This document shows positions 8,280 through 16,017 of a stretch of 64,000 nucleotides of DNA, piece by piece. Position 1 is the stretch's first letter, and each line of letters opens with the position of its first letter. This stretch comes from Acidobacteriaceae bacterium (GTDB lineage Bacteria > Acidobacteriota > Terriglobia > Terriglobales > Acidobacteriaceae). Below the pieces are notes generated by a model. That model was given only the letters and a program-made list of their open reading frames with translations, had not been told where the DNA came from and did no database searches. The position numbers and the translations under genes are program-made. The DNA is taken from assembly GCA_025462885.1 (NCBI GenBank), contig JAOAPN010000008.1, positions 124,001-188,000 on the forward strand, read 5' to 3'.

Positions 8280-9389
8280 CTACTTTGCTGCTGCTCGGCT
8301 GATGAATTTGTGCGGGACGTACTGTCCTGTGGGTGCAGATCTCCCCTGAACAATTGGCAGCGTAAAGCTGAAGAGTTCAGAGCCGTAGCGGTCAGAATTG
8401 AAGGAGACTACTCCAATGCAGGGGCTCTTGGAATCCTTGATGATATCCATAATCTCCGCGCTTCCACCGTGGCCGACGATAGCAATCTGGTTAGGTCCCT
8501 TTATCGCTTTCACTGCCTCGACTGCGCCGATTGCACTTTCATCGTTGATCGCTGCGACGAGTATCTTGCTTGACGGACGCATGGATTTGAGAAAGTTTGA
8601 AAGGGCTGATTTGGAGGTTGCCTTATCCCCACCTCCATCTAAATGATGAATTATGTTCTCAGGCAATTTCCCAAACCGTTCCTCCATGCCTTTGACGACG
8701 CCTACGCTTCGGCTATGGGTAGTTCTCCCTGCGAGAGGAGACTCCAGGAGGACGATGGCATCGAATTTCGATCGCCAATGGTTGGCTGTGTGTTCCGCAA
8801 GAGCTAAACCAGCAGTAAAGCCGGCACGATAATTGTTTACCCCGAAGTAAACAGTTCCATGATGTGGGTTGACCATGGAGATCAGTGGAATTCCCGCGCG
8901 AGCAAAGATGTCCGAGATTACGGGCGCGACCTGCTCGAAAAGTTGAAACTCGATCGCAAGATCAACTTTTTCAGCGACCATCAATTCTGCATTCCGGATA
9001 GCGGTATCTGCGTTACGGTCGTTGTCCCACACGACAAGATTGATGCCAGCAGCAGCAGCGGCCTTTTCAAGGCTTGCCTGAATCTCGACCGCGAGCTGGA
9101 TATGCTTCGAGAGATTCGCAAAGCCGAACTTCAGTTTCTTGCGCAGTCGGCTAAGCCGATATTGCCGACCAGATTGACTAAGGTAATCACGAACGACCAG
9201 CGTATGGAGAATGCGAAAGGCACTCGTATGCGGTATACCCGTACGTTGAACGACTTCTTCCAGCGTCAGCGTCTCACTGACGGAGCTGAAGCAATCCAGC
9301 AGATCAAGGGTCTTCGCTACAATCGGAACCCAATACTTATCAATTTTTCTTGACGGCTCGTTTTGCTTTGCTGGCAATTTGCTCTTCAT
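8280..9389 (-). CDS. Transcriptional regulator: IclR-type winged helix fused to a periplasmic-binding-protein-like sugar sensor
   Basis: A 369-residue predicted cytoplasmic DNA-binding protein. Residues about 20-85 look like an IclR winged helix (VAKTLDLLDCFSSV, LTLEEVVQRTGIPHTSAFRILHTL). Instead of the IclR GAF-like effector domain, residues about 95-365 read as a type 1 periplasmic-binding fold of the kind found in LacI/RbsB proteins: AAAGINLVVWDN, PLISMVNPH, GVNNYRAGFTAG, VAAINDESAIGAVEAVKA, IAIVGHGG. It therefore probably senses a sugar and binds a palindromic operator. It is encoded on the same strand as, and directly upstream of, the isomerase gene whose control region carries an AGTTC-N6-GAACT site. 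Being the only recognisable DNA-binding regulator in the window, it is the first candidate for that site. ATG 9389 follows GAGGCACG. Confidence 0.82.
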   Translation of the reverse strand: MKSKLPAKQNEPSRKIDKYWVPIVAKTLDLLDCFSSVSETLTLEEVVQRTGIPHTSAFRILHTLVVRDYLSQSGRQYRLSRLRKKLKFGFANLSKHIQLAVEIQASLEKAAAAAGINLVVWDNDRNADTAIRNAELMVAEKVDLAIEFQLFEQVAPVISDIFARAGIPLISMVNPHHGTVYFGVNNYRAGFTAGLALAEHTANHWRSKFDAIVLLESPLAGRTTHSRSVGVVKGMEERFGKLPENIIHHLDGGGDKATSKSALSNFLKSMRPSSKILVAAINDESAIGAVEAVKAIKGPNQIAIVGHGGSAEIMDIIKDSKSPCIGVVSFNSDRYGSELFSFTLPIVQGRSAPTGQYVPHKFISRAAAK

Positions 9390-9391
9390 CG

Positions 9392-9420
9392 TGCCTCATA
9401 TTAGCACCACTTCTGAGGCA
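9392..9420. promoter_or_regulatory. Inverted repeat overlapping the ribosome binding site of the regulator gene
   Basis: Arms TGCCTCA (9392-9398) and TGAGGCA (9414-9420) are 22 bases apart start to start, about two helical turns. The arm nearer the gene contains the Shine-Dalgarno-like GAGGCA just before ATG 9389. Possibly an autoregulatory site or an RNA hairpin controlling translation; low certainty. Confidence 0.35.
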
Positions 9421-9602
9421 TCGGCGACAGGCGGCTTCGACACCCGGTATAACGGTCATGCTGATGAAGTTTCTAGCCTCGAACTGAATGTAGAGAGGCC
9501 GATGGCTTGATTTAGTGCTTCGCGGCGCAACGGCATTTATGTACAAGCGTAAGAGCATGGCACCTGAAGAGATCAAACAGAGCCTGAGCGAGAGTCAAAT
9601 TG

Positions 9603-10709
9603 TCAGAGCAATGTATCAGGGCTCGGCAGCATGATATCGCGTACGCGGCCAGAAAGTTCCTGACCAGCCTCGAGGAACTGCCGCAGGGTACGTGCGGTTG
9701 GACCATAGTTATCGAACTCATGGATAGCCAAACCCCCTTCGTTATATGCGCGACCAAAGTCGTCGAATTTTTCGAGGAGCTTACTAACGATTTCAGGAGC
9801 GACGGGTTTGTCGATGCGAGGTAGCACTGCGATATCGCTGGCGTTGAATCGTACCTGCCATTTGTATGGCGGCGAGATGACAACGTCGCCACCGATGAAC
9901 TCGCTCCAATGCATGTGATTCCGAAAGGCGGCGGATAGGAGCCGAAGGCGAAAGCCGCGCTCGCGGAATAGCTTATAGGTCTTCTTGAAGACAGCGACTC
10001 CGGCCCACTCGAGATATCCAGGGTCAATCGTAATGTTCTTTTTTTCCCCGACTATCTTGAGCCAATCGTCCAGACGACCCACCATAATCGTGCATACGGG
10101 GCCCATGGTAGAAATGTCCTTGCCTTCTTTTTCGCGCCGAGTCAGGCCGCGTTCAACGGCCTCAGCTACGGCGACACACTGAGGTAAGGTGAAGCAGGCC
10201 GTCGCGTTAATGGTAATTCCGGCATACGTCGCACCTTCAATTGCGGCGATCCCAGACTGCGTAACTGGAATCTTGATGATCATGTTCGGACCTAACTTGT
10301 TGAAGCGCAAAGCCTGCTCTGTTAGAGCGATGGCATCACGGTAAAAACGTGGATCGGTCTGGATTGAGAGTCGGCCGTTTTTGCCCTTGTATTTTTCAAA
10401 TAGAGGGAGCAGCAGAGTTGCACGCGTAGCCGAGATGTTCTCAACGAGCTTCCAGCCAATCTGGTCTTCAGTGGCTGATGGCATCTCTTTTGCAAGCATC
10501 CGAATGTGGTCGTTCCAGAGCTGCGGCTCACGCTTGAGAGCTTCCAGAACAATAACCGGATTGCAGGTAGCCCCGACGGCACCGTGCTCGATCGAATAGG
10601 TGAGCTCTGAGAGCGTTGCAGAGTCATTCCACAAAGAGGTGCAGGTAGTCTGTGTCATCTCGTGGAGTGGGCTCTTGTACGCGGCGGGTATTTGGGTAGC
10701 GCTGCTCAT
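9603..10709 (-). CDS. Transaldolase
   Basis: Cytoplasmic class I aldolase-type (beta/alpha)8 enzyme of 368 residues that moves a dihydroxyacetone unit between sugar phosphates. Landmarks are TSLWNDSATL and GAVGATCNPVIV near the N terminus (the family's T-x-N-P motif), the Schiff-base lysine in MIIKIPVTQSGI, and GITINATACFTLPQ. The length suits the longer actinobacterial-type transaldolases rather than the 220-residue TalC form. ATG 10709 follows AGGAAAT. It lies 64 bases after the zinc alcohol dehydrogenase on the same strand, in the group headed by the operator at 12320-12335. It may work on a product of the local pathway rather than in the general pentose phosphate pathway; I cannot tell which. 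Confidence 0.88.
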   Translation of the reverse strand: MSSATQIPAAYKSPLHEMTQTTCTSLWNDSATLSELTYSIEHGAVGATCNPVIVLEALKREPQLWNDHIRMLAKEMPSATEDQIGWKLVENISATRATLLLPLFEKYKGKNGRLSIQTDPRFYRDAIALTEQALRFNKLGPNMIIKIPVTQSGIAAIEGATYAGITINATACFTLPQCVAVAEAVERGLTRREKEGKDISTMGPVCTIMVGRLDDWLKIVGEKKNITIDPGYLEWAGVAVFKKTYKLFRERGFRLRLLSAAFRNHMHWSEFIGGDVVISPPYKWQVRFNASDIAVLPRIDKPVAPEIVSKLLEKFDDFGRAYNEGGLAIHEFDNYGPTARTLRQFLEAGQELSGRVRDIMLPSPDTLL

Positions 10710-10773
10710 AATTTCCTCATCGAAAGAACATTGGATTTCTTCTACAAATTTGCGTCCGACAGCGGCATATACG

Positions 10774-11805
10774 TTATTCCGGATACATCAAAACTTTCAG
10801 CGCCTTTTTTGTCGTACAAAGTTCAAAGGCTGTCTGCCAGTCGGAGATGGGAAGTTTTACGCTGATCATTTCCTTGAGGCTGACCTTGCCGCCCGCATAA
10901 ATCTTCATCATGCGTTCCCATGTGTTGGAGGTGTAGCAGACTGACCCTGACATGGTGAGTTGCTTGTAGAAGATTCGATCAATCGGAAACTGAATGTCCT
11001 TACCGCAGATTGCAACCTGTACATGCTGACCCATTGGACGAAGAGAGTCGAGGCATCCTCTCACAGAGGCGGAGGCCCCGGCACATTCGAAAGCGACATC
11101 AACGCCTTGGCCTTTGGTATGTTCAGCGATCGCGTCCTGCAGTTTCTGGCTGCCTAAATCTACCGTGGCGAAGGCTCCAAAACGCCTGGCGGCATCAAGA
11201 CGTTCTCCGTCACCAGGAGCACCGACGACGATGGTCTTGATGCCTTGCGCAACCAGGAGTTTTAGGCAAAGCAATCCGATTGGCCCAGGACCTGAGACAA
11301 GCACCGTGTCACCTATGGCGATGCGCGCGATCTCGGTTACGGCCTGAACGGCTGCAGCGAAGGGCTCGCTCATCGCCGCTTCCTCAAGTGTGAAGTTCGT
11401 AGGGATGCGGTACAACTGGTCGGGTCGCAAGAGCACATAACGAGTAAAGGCGCCATTGACACCATGTCCCATTCCGCGGCGATTAGAGCAGAAGATGAAA
11501 TAGCCGGATCGGCAATATCTGCACTGGCCACAAGTGACAGCCGTTGCGCCGAGACCTGTGATTCGTTCACCTATTTGTACGCCTTGAACATTTTTGCCCA
11601 CTTCGACAACGGTTCCGGCGAATTCATGGCCAAGGGTGACAGGAGGAAAATTGCGAAACGTATCGTGCAACACATGGATGTCAGTCCCACATACGCCACA
11701 AAACGCAATTTCTATCTTGACGTCAGTGTCCCCGCAGACCGGTTCGGCAATGTCCCTGATTCCAACATTGCCCTCACCAGCAGCGTATTTCACTAAAGCT
11801 TTCAT
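10774..11805 (-). CDS. Zinc-dependent alcohol/polyol dehydrogenase (MDR family)
   Basis: A 343-residue medium-chain dehydrogenase resembling sorbitol and threonine dehydrogenases. Catalytic zinc ligands are in FCGVCGTDIH and TLGHEFAG. The structural zinc loop is complete (CGQCRYCRSGYFIFC, four cysteines). The NAD-binding fingerprint follows in VLVSGPGPIGLLCLKL. The reaction is expected to be NAD(P)-linked oxidation of a secondary sugar or polyol hydroxyl. ATG 11805 was chosen as the start of the conserved N terminus, though its ribosome site is weak. The aldehyde dehydrogenase pseudogene lies 92 bases upstream and the transaldolase gene 64 bases downstream, so the enzyme once belonged to an alcohol-to-acid pathway that is now interrupted. 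Confidence 0.9.
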   Translation of the reverse strand: MKALVKYAAGEGNVGIRDIAEPVCGDTDVKIEIAFCGVCGTDIHVLHDTFRNFPPVTLGHEFAGTVVEVGKNVQGVQIGERITGLGATAVTCGQCRYCRSGYFIFCSNRRGMGHGVNGAFTRYVLLRPDQLYRIPTNFTLEEAAMSEPFAAAVQAVTEIARIAIGDTVLVSGPGPIGLLCLKLLVAQGIKTIVVGAPGDGERLDAARRFGAFATVDLGSQKLQDAIAEHTKGQGVDVAFECAGASASVRGCLDSLRPMGQHVQVAICGKDIQFPIDRIFYKQLTMSGSVCYTSNTWERMMKIYAGGKVSLKEMISVKLPISDWQTAFELCTTKKALKVLMYPE

Positions 11806-11897
11806 TTGTTATTTCTCTATCGATTCTGTTCGAGTTGCTTGATCAAAAGCTTGAAGCACTTTGAAGCTTTCTAAACCTTGCGTGATCCTTCTTTCGG

Positions 11898-12189
11898 CTA
11901 ACGCTCGATGACAACTTTTTTGTCTGTGTAGAAATCGATGGCATCGTGGCCTTGTCCATACTGAACACCGAGAAAGCTGTCCCCCCCATCCACTCATCTG
12001 CGTGCGCTTCAAGCAGCGCCTTAAATTTAAAAAGAGACTGTATACAGTTCTGAGGTGGAGTCCGACGCTAATCAGCAAGTCCCTCACGGCTGCTCGAACC
12101 ATATCGTCCACGTCCTGTTCATTCGCGCCGGCAAATCGAGCGGCTGTATCCATCTTGGCGGGGTTGAAAACCTCGAGTACTTCCGACAT
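11898..12189 (-). pseudogene. Aldehyde dehydrogenase pseudogene with large internal deletion (methylmalonate-semialdehyde dehydrogenase-like)
   Basis: Both ends of an aldehyde dehydrogenase of about 490 residues are present with the middle missing. From ATG 12189 (preceded by GGGAGG) reads MSEVLEVFNPA...FAGANEQDVDDMVRAAVRDL, the usual N-terminal strand and helix. After a frameshift near a T run the next frame gives FKFKALLEAHADE, the next helix in the family. It joins directly to the C-terminal end, GDSFLGVQYGQGHDAIDF, then YTDKKVVIER and a stop at 11898. The junction runs through a G7 tract (minus strand) that shifts frame again. Around 400 residues, including the NAD site and catalytic Cys and Glu, are gone. 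It stands first in the ADH-transaldolase group and keeps its ribosome site and operator. Confidence 0.8.
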
Positions 12190-12319
12190 CCTCCCATGAG
12201 TCGACTTACCGCGAAAAAGTTCATAGCTTCTGATTGACTAGCCAACGTAATTCATCCTTGAGAACAGCTATTGAAAACAACCAAACAGCGTGAAAAAGTT
12301 TCAATCTATTTCATTCATT

Positions 12320-12335
12320 AGTTCTATTATGAACT
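12320..12335 (-). promoter_or_regulatory. AGTTC-N6-GAACT operator copy 2, upstream of the aldehyde dehydrogenase pseudogene / ADH / transaldolase group
   Basis: AGTTC-TATTAT-GAACT. On the minus strand TTGAAA (12338-12343) and TAATGA (12315-12320) are separated by 17 bases, so the palindrome sits in the -35/-10 spacer. The gap 12190-12515 holds nothing else I recognise. Confidence 0.72.
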
Positions 12336-12515
12336 ATTTTCAAACACTCTGAAACGTACTATAGTGGGCTAGTAGATCATTGGCAAGTGATCTTTCAAGT
12401 GATCTCTAAGGAGTAGTTGCTTAGTTCTTGTAGTGTTTTTACGTTCTTGCCAAAGTGAGAGATGCCTAGTGGAAGATGAAGCAATTCCAGCACGGCGAGA
12501 GTAAGGTACATCGGA

Positions 12516-13694
12516 TCAGATTAAGGACTTGAGGTAGGGACCAAGGACTTTCGAGCCGTTAGACGTGACTAAAACATCGTCCTCGATCCGGATGCCACCA
12601 AATGAACTGTCGTAGAGGGCGGGTTCGACAGAGGTCAGCATTCCGGCTTCGAGTACATCCTGCGACCGGGGGCCAAGGATGGGGGCTGACTCGTGGTATC
12701 CAAATCCTAGCCCATGGCCGGTGATGTGAGGAAAGAAGTTCGCGAAGCCGGCCGACTGAATGGTGGACCGGGCGGCCATGTCCACTGTAGAAGCACTAAT
12801 ACCAGGTTTGATAGACGCTATGGCAGCTTCCTGAGCGAGGACGACCGTGTCGAAATAAGCCTGCTGAAGTTCGCTGGGAGTGCCGGCAACACGAGCCCGG
12901 GTACGGTCGGCCCAGTAGCCATCTGCGACGAGGCCGAGTTCCAGAAGAGCGATCTCCCCACGCCGGAGTTGTCGCGTCGTCGAGATGACGTTGGGACGGT
13001 AGCCGAGAGAGGTCTCCTCCGGGCCAACAGTCACCTGGGCGTAGGCGCGCACACGCACAGCGCCGCGATACCCAGTAGCCCGCACCATGACTTCCCGTTC
13101 CACATCAGCAGCAAGCTCCACGCCCGTTCTCCCAACGTCCACTGCATGTTGAAAGGCTTCGAGGCCGATAGCGGATATCTCGCTGGCAATTTCAAGGCGT
13201 GAGATCTCATACTTGGTTTTGGTGCGACGTTCTTTCTTCAGAAGACCAGAGGCATCAACAAGTAGAGCGTTTGGGAAGGCAGACTGAAGTAGCGATACTG
13301 TCCCGGCTGCAGGGACCAAAGATTCTGCACTGTTCCATGAGGGCGCGATTGCTTCGAAGGCCGCCTCATAGCCAATTCGCCGCCAGTTTAGTGCGCCTGG
13401 CAAAGCGCTAAGAAGTTTGCGCACTGCATCGTCTGATGGAGGCGAGTCAGTTAGGCCATAGGAGAAGAAGACAGGCTGAACAGAACGCAGCGCTGATGAG
13501 GCTTCTGCTTTATAGCAGTCGGGGATGATACAGACAGGCGTTCCGTCAAGAGGAAAGACGAGAAATGCCGCGCCGATCATTGGCCAGAAGCCACTGAGCA
13601 AAAGCACGTTTTCTGGGAGACGAAGAACGAGCGCATCAAATTGCGCTACTTCCATCGCCATGCGCATCCGATTTAAGCGTTCCTGATCAGGCAA
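12516..13694 (-). CDS. M24-family metallopeptidase, Xaa-Pro dipeptidase-like
   Basis: A 392-residue two-domain protein: a creatinase-type N-terminal domain (about 1-150) and a pita-bread metallopeptidase domain (about 165-390). Metal-site segments are ALLELGLVADGYWADRTR, HITGHGLGFGYHE, TSVEPALY and GGIRIEDDVLV. The position that is usually the first Asp ligand (D-x-G-x4-GY-x2-D) is Glu here (E-L-G); the other ligands appear intact. No signal peptide is seen, so it is probably cytoplasmic. The start is TTG 13694, with AAAGGTGA upstream and no better ATG. It is 37 bases after the SDR gene on the same strand, so the two are probably co-transcribed. The role could be proline-peptide turnover or hydrolysis of another small molecule. 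Confidence 0.85.
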   Translation of the reverse strand: MPDQERLNRMRMAMEVAQFDALVLRLPENVLLLSGFWPMIGAAFLVFPLDGTPVCIIPDCYKAEASSALRSVQPVFFSYGLTDSPPSDDAVRKLLSALPGALNWRRIGYEAAFEAIAPSWNSAESLVPAAGTVSLLQSAFPNALLVDASGLLKKERRTKTKYEISRLEIASEISAIGLEAFQHAVDVGRTGVELAADVEREVMVRATGYRGAVRVRAYAQVTVGPEETSLGYRPNVISTTRQLRRGEIALLELGLVADGYWADRTRARVAGTPSELQQAYFDTVVLAQEAAIASIKPGISASTVDMAARSTIQSAGFANFFPHITGHGLGFGYHESAPILGPRSQDVLEAGMLTSVEPALYDSSFGGIRIEDDVLVTSNGSKVLGPYLKSLI

Positions 13695-13730
13695 TTGAAT
13701 TCACCTTTCTTTCATTTCCAGACCGGTAGA

Positions 13731-14588
13731 TCAACCAGCGCCAATGAAGCCGGGATAGAGAGTCATGCCGCCATCCACGTAGATTGTCGTGCCTTGAACG
13801 TAGTCCGACTCGTCCGACGCAAGCCAGACTGCCAGGCGCGATACGTCTTCCGGCTCGCCGATGCGTTTCGAGGGGATGAGATTGAGAAGCGTCGATTCGA
13901 ACATCTCAGGACTGGTGAGTTTCTCTACATTCATGGGTGTCCGGATGGCCCCTGGGGAGATAGAGTTCACGCGGATGCGAAGGTGGGCCACCTCTTGCGC
14001 CAGGCTCTTCATGAAGAGCATCAGGCCGCCTTTAGCGGCAGCATAGTTCGCATGACCTTCCCATGGGATGATGTCGTGAACGGAGCTGATGAAGATCAAC
14101 TTGCCGCAAGCATACGAGATGGAACGATCGATCCCCTGACGTTTAAATGCCCGGATCGATTCACGAGCGCAAAGAAACATTCCTGTCAGGTTGACATTGA
14201 TGACCTCCTGCCACTGGTGCAGCGTCATTTCGTCGACCCGGGCGTTGAGTTGAATGGCCGCGTTGGGAACACAGATATCCATTCTGCCGAAAGTATCGAA
14301 CATGTGTTGGAACATGGCCTGCACTTCATCTTCTTTAGAGACATTCGCCTTGAAGATCGTGGCACGTCTGCCCAAACCCTCAATGGTGCGCGCGGTTTCT
14401 TCTGCGCCGGCCAGGTCCGTACTGTAATTTACGAGGACATCTGCGCCAGCACGGGCAAATCCGATAGCCATTGCCTGTCCGAGGCCCTTACTGGCGCCGG
14501 TTACAAGTGCCTTCTGCCCCACCAGCACACGATGTATAGGGGCCTGCGGCATCTCGTTGGGAGGCGTATAGCTATTGCCTGAGCTCAT
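13731..14588 (-). CDS. Short-chain dehydrogenase/reductase (glucose/gluconate dehydrogenase-like)
   Basis: NAD(P)-dependent classical SDR of 285 residues. The cofactor motif TGASKGLG lies near residues 30-37, NAA near 100 (PNAAIQ), the catalytic Ser in LIFISSVHD, and Tyr/Lys in NYAAAKGG. The C terminus has the usual VQGTTIYVDGGMT. An N-terminal extension of about 20 residues (SYTPPNEMPQAP) precedes the first strand. ATG 14588 follows AAGGAATC. It precedes the M24 peptidase gene on the same strand. A GGTATC palindrome lies 46-64 bases upstream, a possible operator for this pair. The substrate is likely a sugar or polyol, judged only from neighbours. Confidence 0.88.
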   Translation of the reverse strand: MSSGNSYTPPNEMPQAPIHRVLVGQKALVTGASKGLGQAMAIGFARAGADVLVNYSTDLAGAEETARTIEGLGRRATIFKANVSKEDEVQAMFQHMFDTFGRMDICVPNAAIQLNARVDEMTLHQWQEVINVNLTGMFLCARESIRAFKRQGIDRSISYACGKLIFISSVHDIIPWEGHANYAAAKGGLMLFMKSLAQEVAHLRIRVNSISPGAIRTPMNVEKLTSPEMFESTLLNLIPSKRIGEPEDVSRLAVWLASDESDYVQGTTIYVDGGMTLYPGFIGAG

Positions 14589-14633
14589 GAGGATTCCTTT
14601 TTAGTTGTTCCCTGTTGAAAATAGTTCGATAAT

Positions 14634-14652
14634 GGTATCGCGGAATGATACC
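14634..14652. promoter_or_regulatory. GGTATC-N7-GATACC palindrome upstream of the SDR gene
   Basis: Perfect 6-bp arms 14634-14639 and 14647-14652, in the intergenic region before the SDR start at 14588. Different from the AGTTC-type operator. Sites of the form TGGTATC/GATACC are bound by some GntR-family regulators; no such gene is in the window. Confidence 0.4.
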
Positions 14653-14737
14653 GTAAGAATCAGAGAGAACAATGCGCTATGGGACAAATTTCACTTTCGT
14701 CTGTACCCTATATCGCGTCCCGCGTGTCTCTGATTTT

Positions 14738-15733
14738 TTATCTCGCCTTCGCCCATGCAAGCCCATCTGCTCCTTCGCCTGCTTCCAGCAGTGTGACAGT
14801 CCAATTCGAGAGATCGATAGCCGCGACCTGATGGCTGGAGTTGCAGGAGACATAAGCAACTTTTCCGTCAGGACGTACTAGTACTTCCTGCGGAAACTTT
14901 GGGACATCGATTGTCTTGGCAATGGTAAAGTCCGCCAGGTCGATGATTGCCACCTTTGCGGCTCCGGGCAAAGCGAGAACAAGGGAACGACCATCGGGCG
15001 TGGGTGCACTGCCATAACCTTTCGCGGGCAGATCGATCCAGGTTTTGACCTTTTTTTCTTTTGCATCAATGACTGCAAGTCTCGGACTTGAAGAATCCGA
15101 GGTAAAAACAAGCTTGTCATCGTTGGAAATGGAGATGCGCTGTACGTGCGTGGCAACCGGAATTACTGCGACATTCTTATGGGTGGAGAGGTCAAGGACG
15201 GAGACTGAGCCGGGGGAAACATTGGCGGTGTAACCCAGCTTGTCGTCATGAGAGATGGCGAGCATGTGGGATTCAATCGCGCCGGTAGGAATGGTGTAAA
15301 GAACCTTCAAAGTGCGCGGGTCAATTGCAGTCACTGTGTTGTCGAGTTCCGTTGTGACGTAAAGAACGTTGCGCTTTGCGTCATACACCGGCTTATGAGG
15401 CCGGACAGGATGCCCGAAGTCGACCGTCCCGATCACTTTGTGTGATGGAACATCAATGACGAGCATCTCCTGACCATCGGTTCCCGCATGGCCGACGCCG
15501 GCATTTCCATAGATGGGGACATATGCGGTACGGCCATCAGGAGATGTGGCAACCTCGTGTCCCGTGACGCGCTCTTCTGGAACCGCTACCTGTTTTGCGG
15601 TTCCTGTATTGATTAGCGAAAGGGTCCGGTCCTTCTGATTCGCCACAAGAAGCGTACCTGTGTTCTGTGCCAAAGCGGCGCCAGTATAAAGGCAAATGGA
15701 AAGAAGGCAGGCTATGCGTCGAAGATGCCTCAT
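14738..15733 (-). CDS. Secreted YncE-like beta-propeller protein
   Basis: A 331-residue protein with a clear signal peptide (MRHLRRIACLLSICLYTGAALAQ) and a repeated propeller pattern of about 42 residues in which each blade has a segment like VxVIDxxTxKVxxTIxVG: LVIDVPSHKVIGTVDFG, AIDPRTLKVLYTIPTG, VLDLSTHKNVAVIPV, VIDAKEKKVKTWIDL, IIDLADFTIAKTIDV. This is the YVTN/YncE family of seven-bladed propellers, mostly of unknown function, sometimes found beside PQQ dehydrogenases as here (284 bases from the gene at 16018). ATG 15733 follows GAGGCTCTC. It could bind a cofactor, protein partner or DNA at the envelope; nothing in the sequence decides this. Confidence 0.82.
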   Translation of the reverse strand: MRHLRRIACLLSICLYTGAALAQNTGTLLVANQKDRTLSLINTGTAKQVAVPEERVTGHEVATSPDGRTAYVPIYGNAGVGHAGTDGQEMLVIDVPSHKVIGTVDFGHPVRPHKPVYDAKRNVLYVTTELDNTVTAIDPRTLKVLYTIPTGAIESHMLAISHDDKLGYTANVSPGSVSVLDLSTHKNVAVIPVATHVQRISISNDDKLVFTSDSSSPRLAVIDAKEKKVKTWIDLPAKGYGSAPTPDGRSLVLALPGAAKVAIIDLADFTIAKTIDVPKFPQEVLVRPDGKVAYVSCNSSHQVAAIDLSNWTVTLLEAGEGADGLAWAKAR

Positions 15734-16017
15734 GAGAGCCTCATATTCTTAGAACGTTCTTATCCTAGTCTGGAAAGATTGAAGGAATGTAGAGTGCCTT
15801 CAGCTGCTATGGCGAGATATTGATTACGATGAGCTTGATCATGGAAGGCATGATCCGTCGATCTCGTTTTCTCAAAAAAGAATATTCCCGCAGCAAAAAA
15901 GCACAAAAACGCCGCAGTCGTCGCACTCGTCGTCAATATCGAGCCGCGCGCCACGCCAAGAGGAGGTCTGCCGCTCGCAAGCAAGACCTGTTGGACGCGC
16001 GGCCCACCCAAAAATTC
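15734..16017. other. Spacer between the YncE-like and PQQ dehydrogenase genes; doubtful small frame
   Basis: An 83-residue open frame (15760-16011, minus) begins 7 bases after the PQQ dehydrogenase stop and has one hydrophobic stretch (TTSATTAAFLCFFAAGIFFF). It has no recognisable family or ribosome site. An overlapping plus-strand frame is an arginine-rich composition artefact. I do not call a gene here. Confidence 0.3.

Noticed and set aside
9603..11805. Transaldolase plus dehydrogenases as a sulfoquinovose (sulfo-TAL) pathway
   Set aside because: No sulfoquinovosidase, sulfonate exporter or matching isomerase is present; the aldehyde dehydrogenase is broken. Too little support.
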